Assembly: GCF_000731985.1 (NCBI RefSeq)
Contig: NZ_JNCS01000008.1
Location: 62,001 to 126,000 of the forward strand
DNA length: 64,000 nt
Reading direction: 5' to 3'
Source of the DNA: Natrinema altunense
Lineage (GTDB): Archaea > Halobacteriota > Halobacteria > Halobacteriales > Natrialbaceae
Positions 55,621-64,000 of this stretch are shown here, piece by piece. The position numbers were made by a program, and so were the translations under genes. The notes under the pieces were generated by a model, which made no database searches, had not been told where the DNA came from, and worked only from the letters and a program-made list of their open reading frames with translations. Each line of letters opens with the position of its first letter. The stretch's first letter is position 1.

Positions 55621-56010
55621 CTAGTAGCCGCCCTTCCCTTTGGGAGCGCGCGATCCGTCGTGTGGGATCGGCGTGACGTCCTCGATGCGCCCGATCTCGA
55701 TGCCCGAGCGGGCGAGCGCACGGATCGTCGCCTGTGCGCCCGGACCGGGGGACTTCTGAAGGTTGCCACCGGGACCGCGCACGTGAACGTGCAGGCCCGT
55801 GATGCCGGCCGCTTTGACCTCTTCGGCGACGGACTCGGCCATCTGCATGGCCGCGTACGGCGACGCCTCGTCGCGGTTCTGCTTGACCGCCGTCCCACCG
55901 GAGGACTTGGCGATCGTCTCCGCGCCCGTGAGGTCGGTCACGGTCATGACGGTGTTGTTGAACGATGCGTGTACGTGGGCAATGCCCCATTTTTCGTCGT
56001 CCTGACTCAT
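55621..56010 (-). CDS. rps11: 30S ribosomal protein S11
   Basis: A 129-residue small-subunit platform protein. [24 protein letters not shown] near 7-30 and [33 protein letters not shown] at the C-terminus are highly conserved. It lies one base after rps4 and three before rpoD. Confidence 0.98.
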   Translation of the reverse strand: MSQDDEKWGIAHVHASFNNTVMTVTDLTGAETIAKSSGGTAVKQNRDEASPYAAMQMAESVAEEVKAAGITGLHVHVRGPGGNLQKSPGPGAQATIRALARSGIEIGRIEDVTPIPHDGSRAPKGKGGY

Positions 56011-56011
56011 G

Positions 56012-56533
56012 TTACTGACCCTCCGCGCGTTCGGGGTGGAGATCGTCCGCGAGCGGGCTGTTCTCGTCGAAGGCTACCAGGTCCTCCTCGTCGATGTCGA
56101 CGACGTAGGAGGGAACGAGGTGGCGCTGCCCGTCGACCACGATGTGGCCGTGCGTGATGAACTGACGAGCCTGCTGGGTCGTGTTCGCCAGCCCATTGCG
56201 GTAGACGACCGTCTGCAGTCGGCGCTCGAGGATGTCCTCGATCTCGAGCGACAGGATGTCGCCGAGTTCGTCGGTCTCGTCGAGGATGCCGACACGTTTG
56301 AGCCGACCGAGGAACTCCTCGGAGCGGCGGACGACGGTGTCGTCGTCCTGGGCCTGGCCGAGCAGTTCACGGGCCTCGCGCCGGTAGGAGCGAAGCTCGG
56401 ACTGGGCACGCCAGAGCTCTTCCTTGTTGGAGAGCCCGTAGCGGTCGACGAGGGAGTGTTCGGAGGCGATACGTTCACCCTGGTAGGGGTGGTTCGGCGT
56501 CTCGTATTGCTTGGTGTCAGTGCCGAGTGGCAT
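56012..56533 (-). CDS. rps4: 30S ribosomal protein S4
   Basis: A 173-residue primary 16S rRNA-binding protein. The archaeal N-terminus ([22 protein letters not shown]) and the S4 RNA-binding domain ([43 protein letters not shown], about 103-145) are clear. It overlaps rps13 by one base. Confidence 0.98.
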   Translation of the reverse strand: MPLGTDTKQYETPNHPYQGERIASEHSLVDRYGLSNKEELWRAQSELRSYRREARELLGQAQDDDTVVRRSEEFLGRLKRVGILDETDELGDILSLEIEDILERRLQTVVYRNGLANTTQQARQFITHGHIVVDGQRHLVPSYVVDIDEEDLVAFDENSPLADDLHPERAEGQ

Positions 56534-57057
56534 TATTCACCCTCGCCCTCTTCTTCGGCGGCCTCTTCGGCCTGTTCTTCGCGGATCTCTTCGACGTTGA
56601 CTCCGATGGTGCCCTCCGTACGACCGGTGGACTTGGTTCGCTGACCGCGAACCTTCTGGCCGCGCTTGTGGCGCGTGCCCTTGTAGGAGTCGATCATCTT
56701 CATCCGGTTGATGTCGTGCTGTCGAGTCAACTGGAGATCGTTGCCGATCTCGTGGGTCGTTTCGCCGCTGTAGAAGTCGTCCTGACGGTTGTTGAGCCAG
56801 TCCGGGACTTCGTCGGCGTAGTTCTCGACGACTTCGATGACGCCATCGATGACGTCGTCGTCGAGCCGGCCGAACGTCGCCGTTCGGTCGACACCCGCTT
56901 CCTCGGCGATGAGTCGGGCGGTTCGGCGACCGATCCCGTTCATCTCCGTGAGCGAGCGCTCGACGGACTTCGTCCCATCGAGGTCGGTTTGCCCGATGCG
57001 GACGAAGTATCGAAGATCTTCGTCGTCTTCTTGTTCTTGAGGTTCTTCGGCGCTCAT
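56533..57057 (-). CDS. rps13: 30S ribosomal protein S13
   Basis: A 174-residue S13 with acidic ends at both sides. The core has [20 protein letters not shown], then [21 protein letters not shown] (helix-two-turn-helix), and the basic [22 protein letters not shown] near 125-146. The ATG at 57055-57057 is used, since the longer frame runs into the tRNA-Ser gene. It is the first protein gene of the long operon that ends with rps2. Confidence 0.97.
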   Translation of the reverse strand: MSAEEPQEQEDDEDLRYFVRIGQTDLDGTKSVERSLTEMNGIGRRTARLIAEEAGVDRTATFGRLDDDVIDGVIEVVENYADEVPDWLNNRQDDFYSGETTHEIGNDLQLTRQHDINRMKMIDSYKGTRHKRGQKVRGQRTKSTGRTEGTIGVNVEEIREEQAEEAAEEEGEGE

Positions 57058-57128
57058 GTGTCGTGTATCTGTGTCTGGTCTGCCTGCGTTGCAAATGACT
57101 GGCGGGAAAACGCCAGCGAAGTGTCCGA

Positions 57129-57211
57129 CGTTGTGGCGGGGATTCGAACCCCGGAGGCTTGACGCCACATGGTTAGCAACCATGCGCCTTGGGCCGCTTG
57201 GCTACCACAAC
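57129..57211 (-). tRNA. tRNA-Ser (anticodon GCT)
   Basis: The minus strand folds into an 83-nt class II tRNA. Acceptor GTTGTGG pairs with CCACAAC, discriminator G; the anticodon stem-loop ATGGTTGCTAACCAT gives GCT (serine AGC/AGT codons); a variable arm and the T loop GGTTCGAATCC follow. It lies just upstream of rps13, probably on the same transcript. A TATA-like CTTAAGTAG (near 57287-57296) is the likely promoter of the whole operon. Confidence 0.95.
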
Positions 57212-57395
57212 ACCGTTCGTCTATCATCGCCCTCCCGGACTCGGGGATCGCTCCCCTGCACGTATTGCACCCGAACTTACCCCCGTCTACTACTTAAGGG
57301 CAACGAAAGGGCGTGACGGCCCGTGTGTCCCTCTCTCCCGTGTCACACCCCTCGCGTCGACGAGCGACCGGGCGACGACTGCAGGCGCGGAGGGG

Positions 57396-58400
57396 CTACG
57401 CGCCGGCGTACTCCTCGATGTACTTCTCGTTGATCTCCCACTGACCGTCGTCGTTTTGGACCATGTACTCCCCGTAGTAGGGGACCCGATCGGCGACGGT
57501 ATCGCGGAACGCCTCGCGGATCTCCGGTTTCGTCATCTCACCCATCGACTTGAGGTCGTCGTTGCGGTTGAGACAGCCCTTGAGGTAGCCCTCGTGGGTG
57601 ACCCGAACACGGTGGCAGTTCGCACAGAAGGTGGGGTTCTCGACGGGGTCGACGATTTCGACCATTCCGGACGAGTTCGACGAGCCGTCGTGCGCCTTGC
57701 TCCCGCCGACCCAGTACCGTTTCCGGTCGTGCATCTCGCGGTGTTCGATCTCCGTGGCCCGCTCGGCCAGCCAGTCGTGGACGCGCTGGATGTCGATGTT
57801 CCATTCGGGCTTGCCCGTCAGTTCGGGCATGTACTCGATCAACTGCAACTGGAGCCCGTCGTTGTCCGCGACGTGATCGACCATCTCCGGCACGTATCCC
57901 GCCGTGTGCTCGAAGACGACCATGTTGAGTTTGACCGGGTCGAGCCCCGCGTCCAGCGCCGCCTCGACGCCCTCGAGCACCTTCTCGTAGGCCCCGCTTT
58001 TCGTCACCGCGGCGAAGTCCGCCGGATCGAGCGCGTCCTGGGAAACGTTGACCCGCTCCAGCCCGGCGTCGACGAGTTCCTCGGCGCGGCCGGGGAGGAA
58101 CGTCCCGTTCGTGGTCAGCGAGATTTCCATCCGATCCGGGGTGCGCTCGATGATCTCCGCTAAATCCTGCCGCAGCATGGGTTCCCCGCCGGTGAACTTG
58201 ACCGCGTCGACACCGAACTCGGCGGCGACCTCGAGAAACCGGACGACGTCGTCGGTCGACATCTCGTCGTCCTGTGGGTCCATCGGCCCGCGAGTGTCCC
58301 CCAGCCCCTCGTTGTGACAGTAGACGCAGTCGAAATTACACCGATCGGTGAGGGAGACGCGCACCCCGGTGACCTCCCGCCCGAACTCGTCGGTGAGCAT
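57396..58400 (-). CDS. moaA: GTP 3',8-cyclase MoaA (molybdenum cofactor synthesis)
   Basis: A 334-residue radical SAM enzyme that starts molybdopterin synthesis from GTP. The first [4Fe-4S] motif is CNFDCVYC at 21-28; the second cluster is bound by cysteines in [19 protein letters not shown] near 262-280. FTGGEPMLR near 67-75 binds SAM. The usual C-terminal double glycine is replaced by a final AGA, and the middle has a short polar insert. Start ATG 58400 ([20 protein letters not shown]) is the family start; the 28-residue upstream extension is not conserved. Confidence 0.93.
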   Translation of the reverse strand: MLTDEFGREVTGVRVSLTDRCNFDCVYCHNEGLGDTRGPMDPQDDEMSTDDVVRFLEVAAEFGVDAVKFTGGEPMLRQDLAEIIERTPDRMEISLTTNGTFLPGRAEELVDAGLERVNVSQDALDPADFAAVTKSGAYEKVLEGVEAALDAGLDPVKLNMVVFEHTAGYVPEMVDHVADNDGLQLQLIEYMPELTGKPEWNIDIQRVHDWLAERATEIEHREMHDRKRYWVGGSKAHDGSSNSSGMVEIVDPVENPTFCANCHRVRVTHEGYLKGCLNRNDDLKSMGEMTKPEIREAFRDTVADRVPYYGEYMVQNDDGQWEINEKYIEEYAGA

Positions 58401-58619
58401 GCGTCCGAGTTGCAGACGGATCCGCTTAAACGCGCCGGGAATTCCGATGCCGCGTAACCGATTTCGGTTTGCAGGCCCTGTCAACCCGCTATAATGAGTG
58501 CCGACGCCGACCGGTCGGAGATCGCCGCGCCGCCAGTGTCGAACAGCGGATCGGTCGCGGCGTCGGGTCGCGCACTGATCGGCGGAAGAGCTACGACGCT
58601 CGCGCTCGAACCGCGGGCC

Positions 58620-58829
58620 ATGGACGAGGACATGCTCGAGGACCAGCGACGGCTGGTCGAACTCATCGAGGCGGAGGGCTGGGACGTGACGGACCTCGAG
58701 ATTTCGGCCTACGACAGCCCGTGGGCCGACGAGGATGACCCGGAAGCGACGGTGACGATCACCGCGCGGAAACCCTACGAGAGCGAGGGCGACGATGGGG
58801 ACGAAGACAACCCGTACCGGCTGCAGTAA
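58620..58829 (+). CDS. Small acidic protein of unknown function
   Basis: Not recognised. 69 residues from ATG 58620: an N-terminal helix ([26 protein letters not shown]), two beta strands ending in [11 protein letters not shown], and an acidic tail. The pattern suggests a small alpha-beta fold conserved in haloarchaea. The same frame is open upstream to 58494, but that part is low in acidic residues and overlaps the moaA promoter, so the shorter form is preferred. Confidence 0.65.
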   Translation: MDEDMLEDQRRLVELIEAEGWDVTDLEISAYDSPWADEDDPEATVTITARKPYESEGDDGDEDNPYRLQ

Positions 58830-58922
58830 ACGGACCGTAATCGGTGCCGATCGTCTCCTTCCGCCGAGTCGAACGGCACGGAGCCATCGTTGCGGGATGG
58901 GAACGTCGCGGCGCGGTCCCGA

Positions 58923-60389
58923 CTAGCCTTTGATGTTACAGACGGGGAACGTCCGCGCGACCTTGTCGCCGATGCCCAGTTCGTCGGAGACGCGGACGAC
59001 CTCGTCGACGTCCTTGTAGACGCCCGGCGCTTCCTCGGCGATCGTGGCCCCGGACTGGGCCTTGACGTGGATCTCCTGCTGGTCCGCGAGGTCCTGCTGG
59101 ACGTCGCCGCCCCAGAACTCGTCTTTGGCCTGCGTGCGGCTCATCAGCCGGCCGGCACCGTGGGCGGTCGAGCCGAAGGTCAGATCCATCGAGTTCTCGC
59201 CCCCGCGGAGGACGTAGCTGCCAGCGCCCATGCTGCCGGGGATGATCACCGGCTGGCCGACGTCGCGGTAGGCCGACGGGACTTCGGGATGGCCGGCGGG
59301 GAACGCCCGCGTCGCCCCCTTGCGGTGGACGTAGAGTTCACGCTCTTCCCCGTCCGCCCCGACCGTGTGGGTCTCCTTCTTCGCGATGTTGTGGGCCACG
59401 TCGTACAGCAGTTCCATCTCCATCTCCTCCCACGAGCGATCGAACACGCGCTCGAAGACCTGTCGCGTCCGATGCATGATCAGCTGGCGGTTGACCCACG
59501 CGAAGTTGATCGCCGCGTTCATCGCGCCGTAGTAATCCTCGGCGAGTTGCGAACCCGCGGGCGCGGCCGCGAGTTCCTTGTCGGGCAACTGGTCCAGCAG
59601 TCCCTGGTGCTGCTGTTCGATCTTCCGCAGGTAGTCGTTGCAGGTTTGATGCCCCAGACCGCGGGAGCCACAGTGGATCAACACGACGATCTGGTCTTCC
59701 TCGAGCCCGAAGGCCTCGCCCACGTCCGAATCGAAGACGTCGGTCACGCGCTGGACTTCGAGGAAGTGGTTGCCCGACCCCAGCGAGCCGATCTGGTTCT
59801 TCCCGCGGTCCTTGGCTTTCTGGCTCACTTTGTCCGGGTCCGCGCCCTCGCGCATCCCCTCGTCCTCACAGTGCAGCAGGTCGTCCTCGACGGCGTGGCC
59901 GTTCTCGAGCGCCCAGTCGACGCCGCGGGCCAGGATTTCGTCGACGGTGTCGACGCCGGCCTCGACGATGCCGCCGCCGCCGAGCCCCGACGGAACGTTG
60001 GCGAACAGCGAGTCGACGAGTTCCTCCTCGTGGCCCCGCACCTCGTCGTAGGTCAGGTTCGTCCGCATCATCCGGACGCCGCAATTGATGTCGTACCCGA
60101 CCGCTCCCGGCGAAATACAGCCGTTTTCGGCGTCGAGCGCGCCGACGCCGCCGACCGGGAAGCCGTAGCCCTGATGCCCGTCGGGCATGCAGATCGCGTA
60201 GTTCGTGATTCCCGGCAGGTGCGTCGTGTTTTTGATCTGCTCTAAGGTCTTGTCCTCCTCGATCTCCTCGAGCAGTGCCTCACTCGCCAGTACTCGCGCG
60301 GGGACGCGCATGTCCCCTTCCTGGGGAATCTCCCAGACGTACTCGCGCACCCGCTCGAGCGTGATGCCGTCGGCGTCGAAGGTGGTCAT
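58923..60389 (-). CDS. rtcB: RtcB, tRNA-splicing RNA ligase
   Basis: A 488-residue GTP-dependent RNA ligase that joins 2',3'-cyclic phosphate and 5'-OH ends, acting in tRNA splicing. Metal site CGVR in GYDINCGVRMMRT near 98-110, GSGNHFLE near 203-210, and the GMP-carrying histidine region HRKGATRAFPAGHPE near 390-404 are intact. No intein interrupts it. The start ATG 60389 (MTTFDADGITLERV) is the family start. Its activator archease is encoded 1.3 kb upstream on the same strand. Confidence 0.95.
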   Translation of the reverse strand: MTTFDADGITLERVREYVWEIPQEGDMRVPARVLASEALLEEIEEDKTLEQIKNTTHLPGITNYAICMPDGHQGYGFPVGGVGALDAENGCISPGAVGYDINCGVRMMRTNLTYDEVRGHEEELVDSLFANVPSGLGGGGIVEAGVDTVDEILARGVDWALENGHAVEDDLLHCEDEGMREGADPDKVSQKAKDRGKNQIGSLGSGNHFLEVQRVTDVFDSDVGEAFGLEEDQIVVLIHCGSRGLGHQTCNDYLRKIEQQHQGLLDQLPDKELAAAPAGSQLAEDYYGAMNAAINFAWVNRQLIMHRTRQVFERVFDRSWEEMEMELLYDVAHNIAKKETHTVGADGEERELYVHRKGATRAFPAGHPEVPSAYRDVGQPVIIPGSMGAGSYVLRGGENSMDLTFGSTAHGAGRLMSRTQAKDEFWGGDVQQDLADQQEIHVKAQSGATIAEEAPGVYKDVDEVVRVSDELGIGDKVARTFPVCNIKG

Positions 60390-60481
60390 ACACGAAACTC
60401 GACCCGCGGCGATGAAAGGTGTTCGTCTCTTCAACGTCTTCGACAGTCTCTACCACTGTCGGATCGCGGGGCGCACTTCGC

Positions 60482-61582
60482 TTACGCGGGCTCCAGTACC
60501 CCGTCGGCGCGTTCGTCGGCCCAGCGAGTCTCGAGCCATCGATCGACGGCGTAGGGGCCGCTTCCGGTGATGAGCAGGACCGACGCCAGGCCGAAGAGGC
60601 CGACGTGGGCGAGGACGGGATCGTCGGGCAGCGCGAAGAGCGTGAGCGCGAACACGCCGATCGCCGTCGCTGCGCTCGCCCGCGTGAAAAACCCGACCAG
60701 AAGCGCGAGACCGAGCCCTACCTCGGCCAGCCCCGCGCCGAGGACCCACAGCGCGGGACTGACAGGGACGACCGCCGTCAGGTCGTATCGGCCGACGACC
60801 GCGAGCGCGATGCCGGGTCGCAGCAGCTTCTGGCCCAGCCCGAGGGAGACGAACGTACAGCCGAGACCGATGCGAACGACCGTCGGCACGAAGGGACGGT
60901 ACCCGCGAACCCGCTCCTGAAACGCGCGAGCGCGGTCGGAGACCGGATCGAACCGGCCGTAGACGGTCCCCGAGGTGCCGGCGACCCGCTGGAGAACGTG
61001 ATCCGCGCTCGGTTGCCCGCTCCCGATCAGGACGACGGCGAGCATGCCGCCGACGTATTCGAGTTGCAACAGCAGGATCGGCCGGAGCGCGAGACCGACG
61101 AGGTAGGCAGCGAGCGTGACCAGCGCGACGACGCGCGTCGCCAGGCCGAACAGGAGGAGGAAGCCGAGCGCGACCTGTAGAAGCCGCAGTTCGACGTGGA
61201 GCGCGGGACTGATGAAGTAGCCGCCGAATCCGGCACCGATCAGCGGGATGCCAAAGGAGATCCGGAGCAACCAGGGAACGAACGGGGTATACTCCCGCAT
61301 GGCAGTTCGGAACGCGGTGAGATCCCGCTGTAGCGGGCGAACGAGAAAGTAGATCGCGATCGCGACGGCGACGGCGAACGCACCCGCCAGGAGCGGACCG
61401 ACGACGAACGGATCGCGCAGCGACTCGGCGAGGAACTCGCCGACGGCGACGTCGCGCTCCTCGTCGACGACGTACTCTTCGTGAGCCCGGGCCGACCCCA
61501 TTACCGCACCCGGTGCCGCGAGGAGAGCCACCACTGCCCCGACGAGTCGCTGTTTTCGAACGTGTCGGCATCCGTCCCTCAT
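60482..61582 (-). CDS. DoxX-like integral membrane protein
   Basis: A 366-residue membrane protein with a cleavable-looking signal segment (residues 8-34, ending ARAHEEY), then about eight helices arranged as two DoxX-like halves: one from about 55-175 and one from about 220-345 (VRIGLGCTFVSLGLGQKLLRPG; AGLAEVGLGLALLVGFFTRAS). DoxX-family proteins occur in quinone or thiosulfate-related membrane complexes, but no cofactor ligand is evident here. It lies between rtcB and archease, although a functional link to RNA ligation is not expected. ATG 61582 is preferred over a 13-residue extension. Confidence 0.78.
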   Translation of the reverse strand: MRDGCRHVRKQRLVGAVVALLAAPGAVMGSARAHEEYVVDEERDVAVGEFLAESLRDPFVVGPLLAGAFAVAVAIAIYFLVRPLQRDLTAFRTAMREYTPFVPWLLRISFGIPLIGAGFGGYFISPALHVELRLLQVALGFLLLFGLATRVVALVTLAAYLVGLALRPILLLQLEYVGGMLAVVLIGSGQPSADHVLQRVAGTSGTVYGRFDPVSDRARAFQERVRGYRPFVPTVVRIGLGCTFVSLGLGQKLLRPGIALAVVGRYDLTAVVPVSPALWVLGAGLAEVGLGLALLVGFFTRASAATAIGVFALTLFALPDDPVLAHVGLFGLASVLLITGSGPYAVDRWLETRWADERADGVLEPA

Positions 61583-61682
61583 CACCGTGCGGTACGGTTC
61601 GGAAGGTGAAAATACGCCCACCCAAAATACGCCCTACTCTTGATCGACCGCGTGTGCGTCGACCGCGCGAAGCCACAGCCGG

Positions 61683-62129
61683 TCACACGTCGAAGACGAC
61701 GTACGCCTCCCAGCCCCCGTCGTCGCCGTCCGTGCCGGCGCGCTCGAGGCGCATCTCCGAGTACGTCACCGCCTTTATCTCGCGAGCGTCGATTTCGGAG
61801 AGCGGAACGCCGCGGGCGCTGGCCTCGAGTTGCCACTCGTCCGCGCCGCCGTTCGCGGCCGACGGGGTCTCGATCGAGTCGACACGGTGGTCGACCGGGA
61901 GTACCACCCGAACGTCTCGCAGATATATCAGTTCGTCGAGGTAGTCGAACAGCAGCGCCTCGCTGTTTTCGGCCGTCACGGCGAGCGAAAAGCGGTCCCC
62001 GGCATCGTCGATCTCGTCGCACGAGGCGGCTGCGAGACCGTTTGCCACCGCCGCGAAGACCGCCTCGAGCGAGTCACCGGTCGCCGCAACCGCGACATCG
62101 GCCGTGTGGTCGCGTAGTTCGTACCCCAT
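61683..62129 (-). CDS. Archease, activator of RtcB
   Basis: A 148-residue archease, which increases RtcB turnover and broadens its NTP use by helping guanylylation. The start MGYELRDHTADVAVAATG holds the conserved Asp/His metal-binding residues (HTAD at 8-11), FDYLDELIYL lies near 78-87 and the C-terminal region carries IKAVTYSEMRLE with the final VVFDV, whose last Asp is a metal ligand. The longer frame upstream is not conserved. It is on the same strand as rtcB with a DoxX-like gene between. Confidence 0.93.
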   Translation of the reverse strand: MGYELRDHTADVAVAATGDSLEAVFAAVANGLAAASCDEIDDAGDRFSLAVTAENSEALLFDYLDELIYLRDVRVVLPVDHRVDSIETPSAANGGADEWQLEASARGVPLSEIDAREIKAVTYSEMRLERAGTDGDDGGWEAYVVFDV

Positions 62130-62298
62130 TGGGGGCCGTTTGTTCGGCTGGGGTCCTATGCCCGTCGTTTCGAACGCATCGCATCCGGCACGGTTTGCAG
62201 GCCGAACCGAGGGACGCCCGGACGTGTCGGCCGTCTGCGACGGTTCCGCGCGTCGACTGCCGGTGGAATTATATTGACGACGCTGGTAGACTGTCATA

Positions 62299-62775
62299 GT
62301 GAGCGTCAACATCGACAGTCGCGTCGTCGCACCGGGGAGCGACGATTTCGTCGACGACGCCTGGCAGCTAAAGGAGGAGATCAACCGTCAGGAGGATGTG
62401 CTCAAACAACGGTACGACTTCTTTACGGACGCGTATCGACGGTCGAAGGTCCACTGTTACGTCCAGGACGGTGCTCTCATCGGGTTCGCTGCCGTTCGAC
62501 GCGACGGCTACATTCTCTTTCTGGCGGTAAGTCCGGACGTCCGCGGTGAAGGGATCGGCAAACGGCTCGTCGCCCACGTCGCGGACGATCACGACACGAT
62601 AACCTGTCACGCTCGGACGAGCAACGAGAACGCGCTCCAGTTCTACGAACACCTCGGCTTCGAGATCAAGCGCCGGATCGACGACTACTACGAGGACGGC
62701 GGCGATGCGTACTACCTCAAACTCGGTGCCGACGTCGGTCTCGCGGACCGGATTTCCGATCTGATACGGCGCTGA
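62299..62775 (+). CDS. GNAT family N-acetyltransferase (RimI-like)
   Basis: A 158-residue GNAT enzyme. The acetyl-CoA loop is VSPDVRGEGIGKRLVAHV near 77-94 (R-x2-G-x-G pattern) and the C-terminal motif B is NENALQFYEHLGFEIKRRIDDYYEDG near 110-135, close to RimI-type N-alpha-acetyltransferases that modify protein N-termini. GTG 62299 is the start; a TATA box GAATTATATTG (62266-62276) lies 23-33 nt before it. Convergent with the following regulator gene. Confidence 0.9.
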   Translation: MSVNIDSRVVAPGSDDFVDDAWQLKEEINRQEDVLKQRYDFFTDAYRRSKVHCYVQDGALIGFAAVRRDGYILFLAVSPDVRGEGIGKRLVAHVADDHDTITCHARTSNENALQFYEHLGFEIKRRIDDYYEDGGDAYYLKLGADVGLADRISDLIRR

Positions 62776-62819
62776 AGCGGGCCGCTACTGATTGCCGAGA
62801 CGGAATCGGACGGCCGGAA

Positions 62820-63356
62820 CTACTGTACGGGATCGTCTCGAAGGGTTCCCGCCACGAACGCCCGTCGAAGGATCGTCAACAGCAGGTACGTCTCGTACTT
62901 CTGGCTTCGACAGTGCTCACAGGGAGCCATCCCGTCGGCGATCCGCTCCAACGCGTCGCCGTGGGTCGTCTCGAGGTCCGCGACGAGCGCTGCGATGTCG
63001 GGCGCGAGGTCCCGCGCCATCGAGTCGACGGCCGCCCGTGCGTCCTCGGGTAGCGCGTACGAGAGGACGATCGTATTCGCGCGGTAGTACTTCGTCGTGC
63101 CGCCGTTTCGTTCCTCGAGACGGGCGACCTCGACGAGGCCGGCATCGCGGAGTTCGTTGACGTGGTGGCGCACCGTATTGAGCGTCCGATCGTACCCCCG
63201 TCCCGCGAGTTCCGCGTCGATCTCCGTTACGGAGCGCGCCGTGTCGGCGAGCATGTCGAGGATCATCGCACGGACCGGTTCGTCGACGGCGCTCGAGACG
63301 TTCGTGTCCCGGACCGCGATGTCGTCGATCGTCACGTCCGACGTGAATTCGGGCAT
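62820..63356 (-). CDS. Winged-helix regulator with Cys-x-His-Cys motif, probable metal sensor
   Basis: A 178-residue DNA-binding protein. The winged helix covers about 24-93 (EPVRAMILDMLADTARSVTEIDAEL, then RTLNTVRHHVNELRDAGLVEVARLEERNGGTTKYYRA). The C-terminal part is helical and contains APCEHCRSQKYE with Cys146, His148 and Cys149, a likely metal site. It is divergent from a CopZ-like chaperone and a P-type ATPase gene, so it probably senses the same metal and controls their shared 159-nt spacer. Comparable regulators are found beside haloarchaeal copper-export genes. Confidence 0.85.
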   Translation of the reverse strand: MPEFTSDVTIDDIAVRDTNVSSAVDEPVRAMILDMLADTARSVTEIDAELAGRGYDRTLNTVRHHVNELRDAGLVEVARLEERNGGTTKYYRANTIVLSYALPEDARAAVDSMARDLAPDIAALVADLETTHGDALERIADGMAPCEHCRSQKYETYLLLTILRRAFVAGTLRDDPVQ

Positions 63357-63515
63357 CGGTTACCCGATCGTTGGACGGCGATCCGTATAAGTCGCTCAGA
63401 CCGCGCGACCGTCTAGACGAGTCGTTTCACCGGTGGAAATAGCTGTGATAGAACCCAAACAAGTCATTTGAGTGATGTTTTTGTGGGCGGGGTTCGTAGT
63501 CGTATTCGAGCACCG
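63357..63515. promoter_or_regulatory. Divergent promoter between the metal-sensor gene and copZ
   Basis: A 159-nt spacer, AT-rich around 63450-63485. The imperfect dyad AACAAGTCA-TTTGAG-TGATGTT (63458-63480) may be an operator, but the arms do not match fully. Confidence 0.3.
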
Positions 63516-63731
63516 ATGACCCGGATCACCGAATACTGCGTCACCGACTTCGATTGCCCGACGTGTGCGAGCCACGTCGAACGAGCCCTGTCGAAAACGG
63601 ACGGCGTCGAGCGCGCCGAGGTCCACTACACGACCGGTCGCGTCGAGATCGAGTTCGACGAGACGGCCGTCGACGCCGATCGCCTCGAGCGAGCCATCAC
63701 GAACCAGGGGTACACGCCCCGTCCCCGGTGA
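63516..63731 (+). CDS. copZ: CopZ-like heavy-metal-associated (HMA) chaperone
   Basis: A 71-residue HMA-domain protein that carries copper(I) or a related soft metal to an export ATPase. The metal motif is DCPTCASHVERAL near 13-25; the ferredoxin-like fold continues with VERAEVHYTTGRVEIEFDE and ends in ITNQGYTPR. The 16 extra residues of the longer frame are not conserved, so ATG 63516 is used. It ends six bases before the P-type ATPase start. Confidence 0.92.
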   Translation: MTRITEYCVTDFDCPTCASHVERALSKTDGVERAEVHYTTGRVEIEFDETAVDADRLERAITNQGYTPRPR

Positions 63732-63737
63732 CCGACC

Positions 63738-64000
63738 GTGACCGTCACGCGATACGTCCGGTCCCACCGAACGCCGATCGTCGTCGCGGCCAGCGGCCTG
63801 TTGCTCGCCGTCGGCTGGAGCGTCGGCACCGCCCACGACCTGCCCCGAGTGAGCGCGGCGCTGTTGCTCATCGCGGCGGTCGTCGGCGGGTACGACGTCG
63901 CGAAGAAGGCCACCTACACGCTGCGTACCGGAACCGTCGGGATCAACACCCTCGTCACGCTGGCCGCGCTCGGGGCGATCGGCATCGGCGAGTACTGGGA
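63738..64000 (+). CDS. Heavy-metal-translocating P-type ATPase (5' part only)
   Basis: GTG 63738 opens a frame that runs off the right edge after 87 codons. The visible part is the first two membrane helices of a P1B-type ATPase without an attached HMA domain: RTPIVVAASGLLLAVGW, then VSAALLLIAAVVGGYDVAKKATYTLRTG, ending in TLAALGAIGIGEYWE. VGGYDVAKKA and GVGINTLVTL-like TVGINTLVTLAA are typical of the family. The metal-selecting CPC motif would be beyond the window, so Cu versus Zn/Cd/Pb specificity is open. Confidence 0.88.
   Translation, partial: MTVTRYVRSHRTPIVVAASGLLLAVGWSVGTAHDLPRVSAALLLIAAVVGGYDVAKKATYTLRTGTVGINTLVTLAALGAIGIGEYW

Noticed and set aside
1..64000. CRISPR arrays, rRNA genes, integrase/attachment sites or a replication origin
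   Set aside because: No regularly spaced direct repeats, no rRNA-like sequence, no integrase near either tRNA gene and no Orc/Cdc6 gene were seen.

Overview
The window is chromosomal DNA of an extremely halophilic archaeon (class Halobacteria). The signs are high G+C with G/C at third codon positions, very acidic proteins, acidic tails or extensions on ribosomal proteins S2 and L24e, archaeal RNA polymerase subunits D, K, N and F (Rpb4), TATA boxes about 25 nt ahead of many start codons (near-leaderless transcripts), and the archaeal gene string rps13-rps4-rps11-rpoD-tRNA-Leu-rpl18e-rpl13-rps9-rpoN-rpoK-eno-rps2. The order Natrialbales is a reasonable guess but cannot be proved from this sequence alone.

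Layout. 1-5.5 kb: grpE (runs off the left edge), a CBS-domain protein, an XPB-like helicase, a small zinc finger, a family-4-like uracil-DNA glycosylase without its Fe-S cysteines, a DUF3006 protein and a gamma-class carbonic anhydrase. 5.5-12.2 kb: amidohydrolase, HD-domain protein, a frameshifted Gfo/Idh/MocA oxidoreductase, a nitroreductase, and a two-gene MetE-like methionine synthase operon. 12.3-14.5 kb: an AT-rich accessory island with a decayed IS6-type element (both terminal inverted repeats visible), a 48-residue membrane protein and an unknown Tat-type exported protein whose leader is frameshifted. 14.5-18.8 kb: hemK-like methyltransferase, mscS, ksgA, DUF655, rpoF and rpl21e, all on the minus strand. 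18.9-27.7 kb: metallo-beta-lactamase protein, trans-sulfuration enzyme, sensor kinase, a divergent RNA ligase / ligase-partner pair, an AT-rich orphan membrane protein, superoxide dismutase and a DUF7344-type regulator. 28.2-29.6 kb: the rpl7ae-rps28e-rpl24e-ndk operon. 29.9-41.4 kb: oleate hydratase, tmcA, SDR, DUF456, a tiny Cys-rich protein, an LPG-synthase-like membrane protein, gltX, idsA and RNase J. 41.7-47.8 kb: a potassium-uptake block with two TrkA-like and two TrkH-like proteins and two tiny membrane proteins. 47.9-57.2 kb: isopentenyl phosphate kinase, mevalonate kinase, a ThiR-type regulator, and the enolase / ribosomal protein / RNA polymerase operon with tRNA-Leu and tRNA-Ser. 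57.4-64 kb: moaA, rtcB, a DoxX-like protein, archease, a GNAT, and a metal-resistance locus (regulator, CopZ-like chaperone, start of a P-type ATPase).

How genes work together. Lipid-precursor genes (mvk, ipk, idsA) bracket the Trk block, which looks like an insertion into an otherwise conserved haloarchaeal string. Two RNA-joining systems are present: the RNA ligase with its PIN-like partner, and RtcB with archease. The Trk block fits a salt-in lifestyle that depends on K+ uptake. The window holds no rRNA genes, CRISPR array, integrase or recognisable defence island. The most unusual content is the 12.3-14.5 kb island, several strong unexplained palindromes in promoter regions, and several genes too small for ordinary ORF calling.
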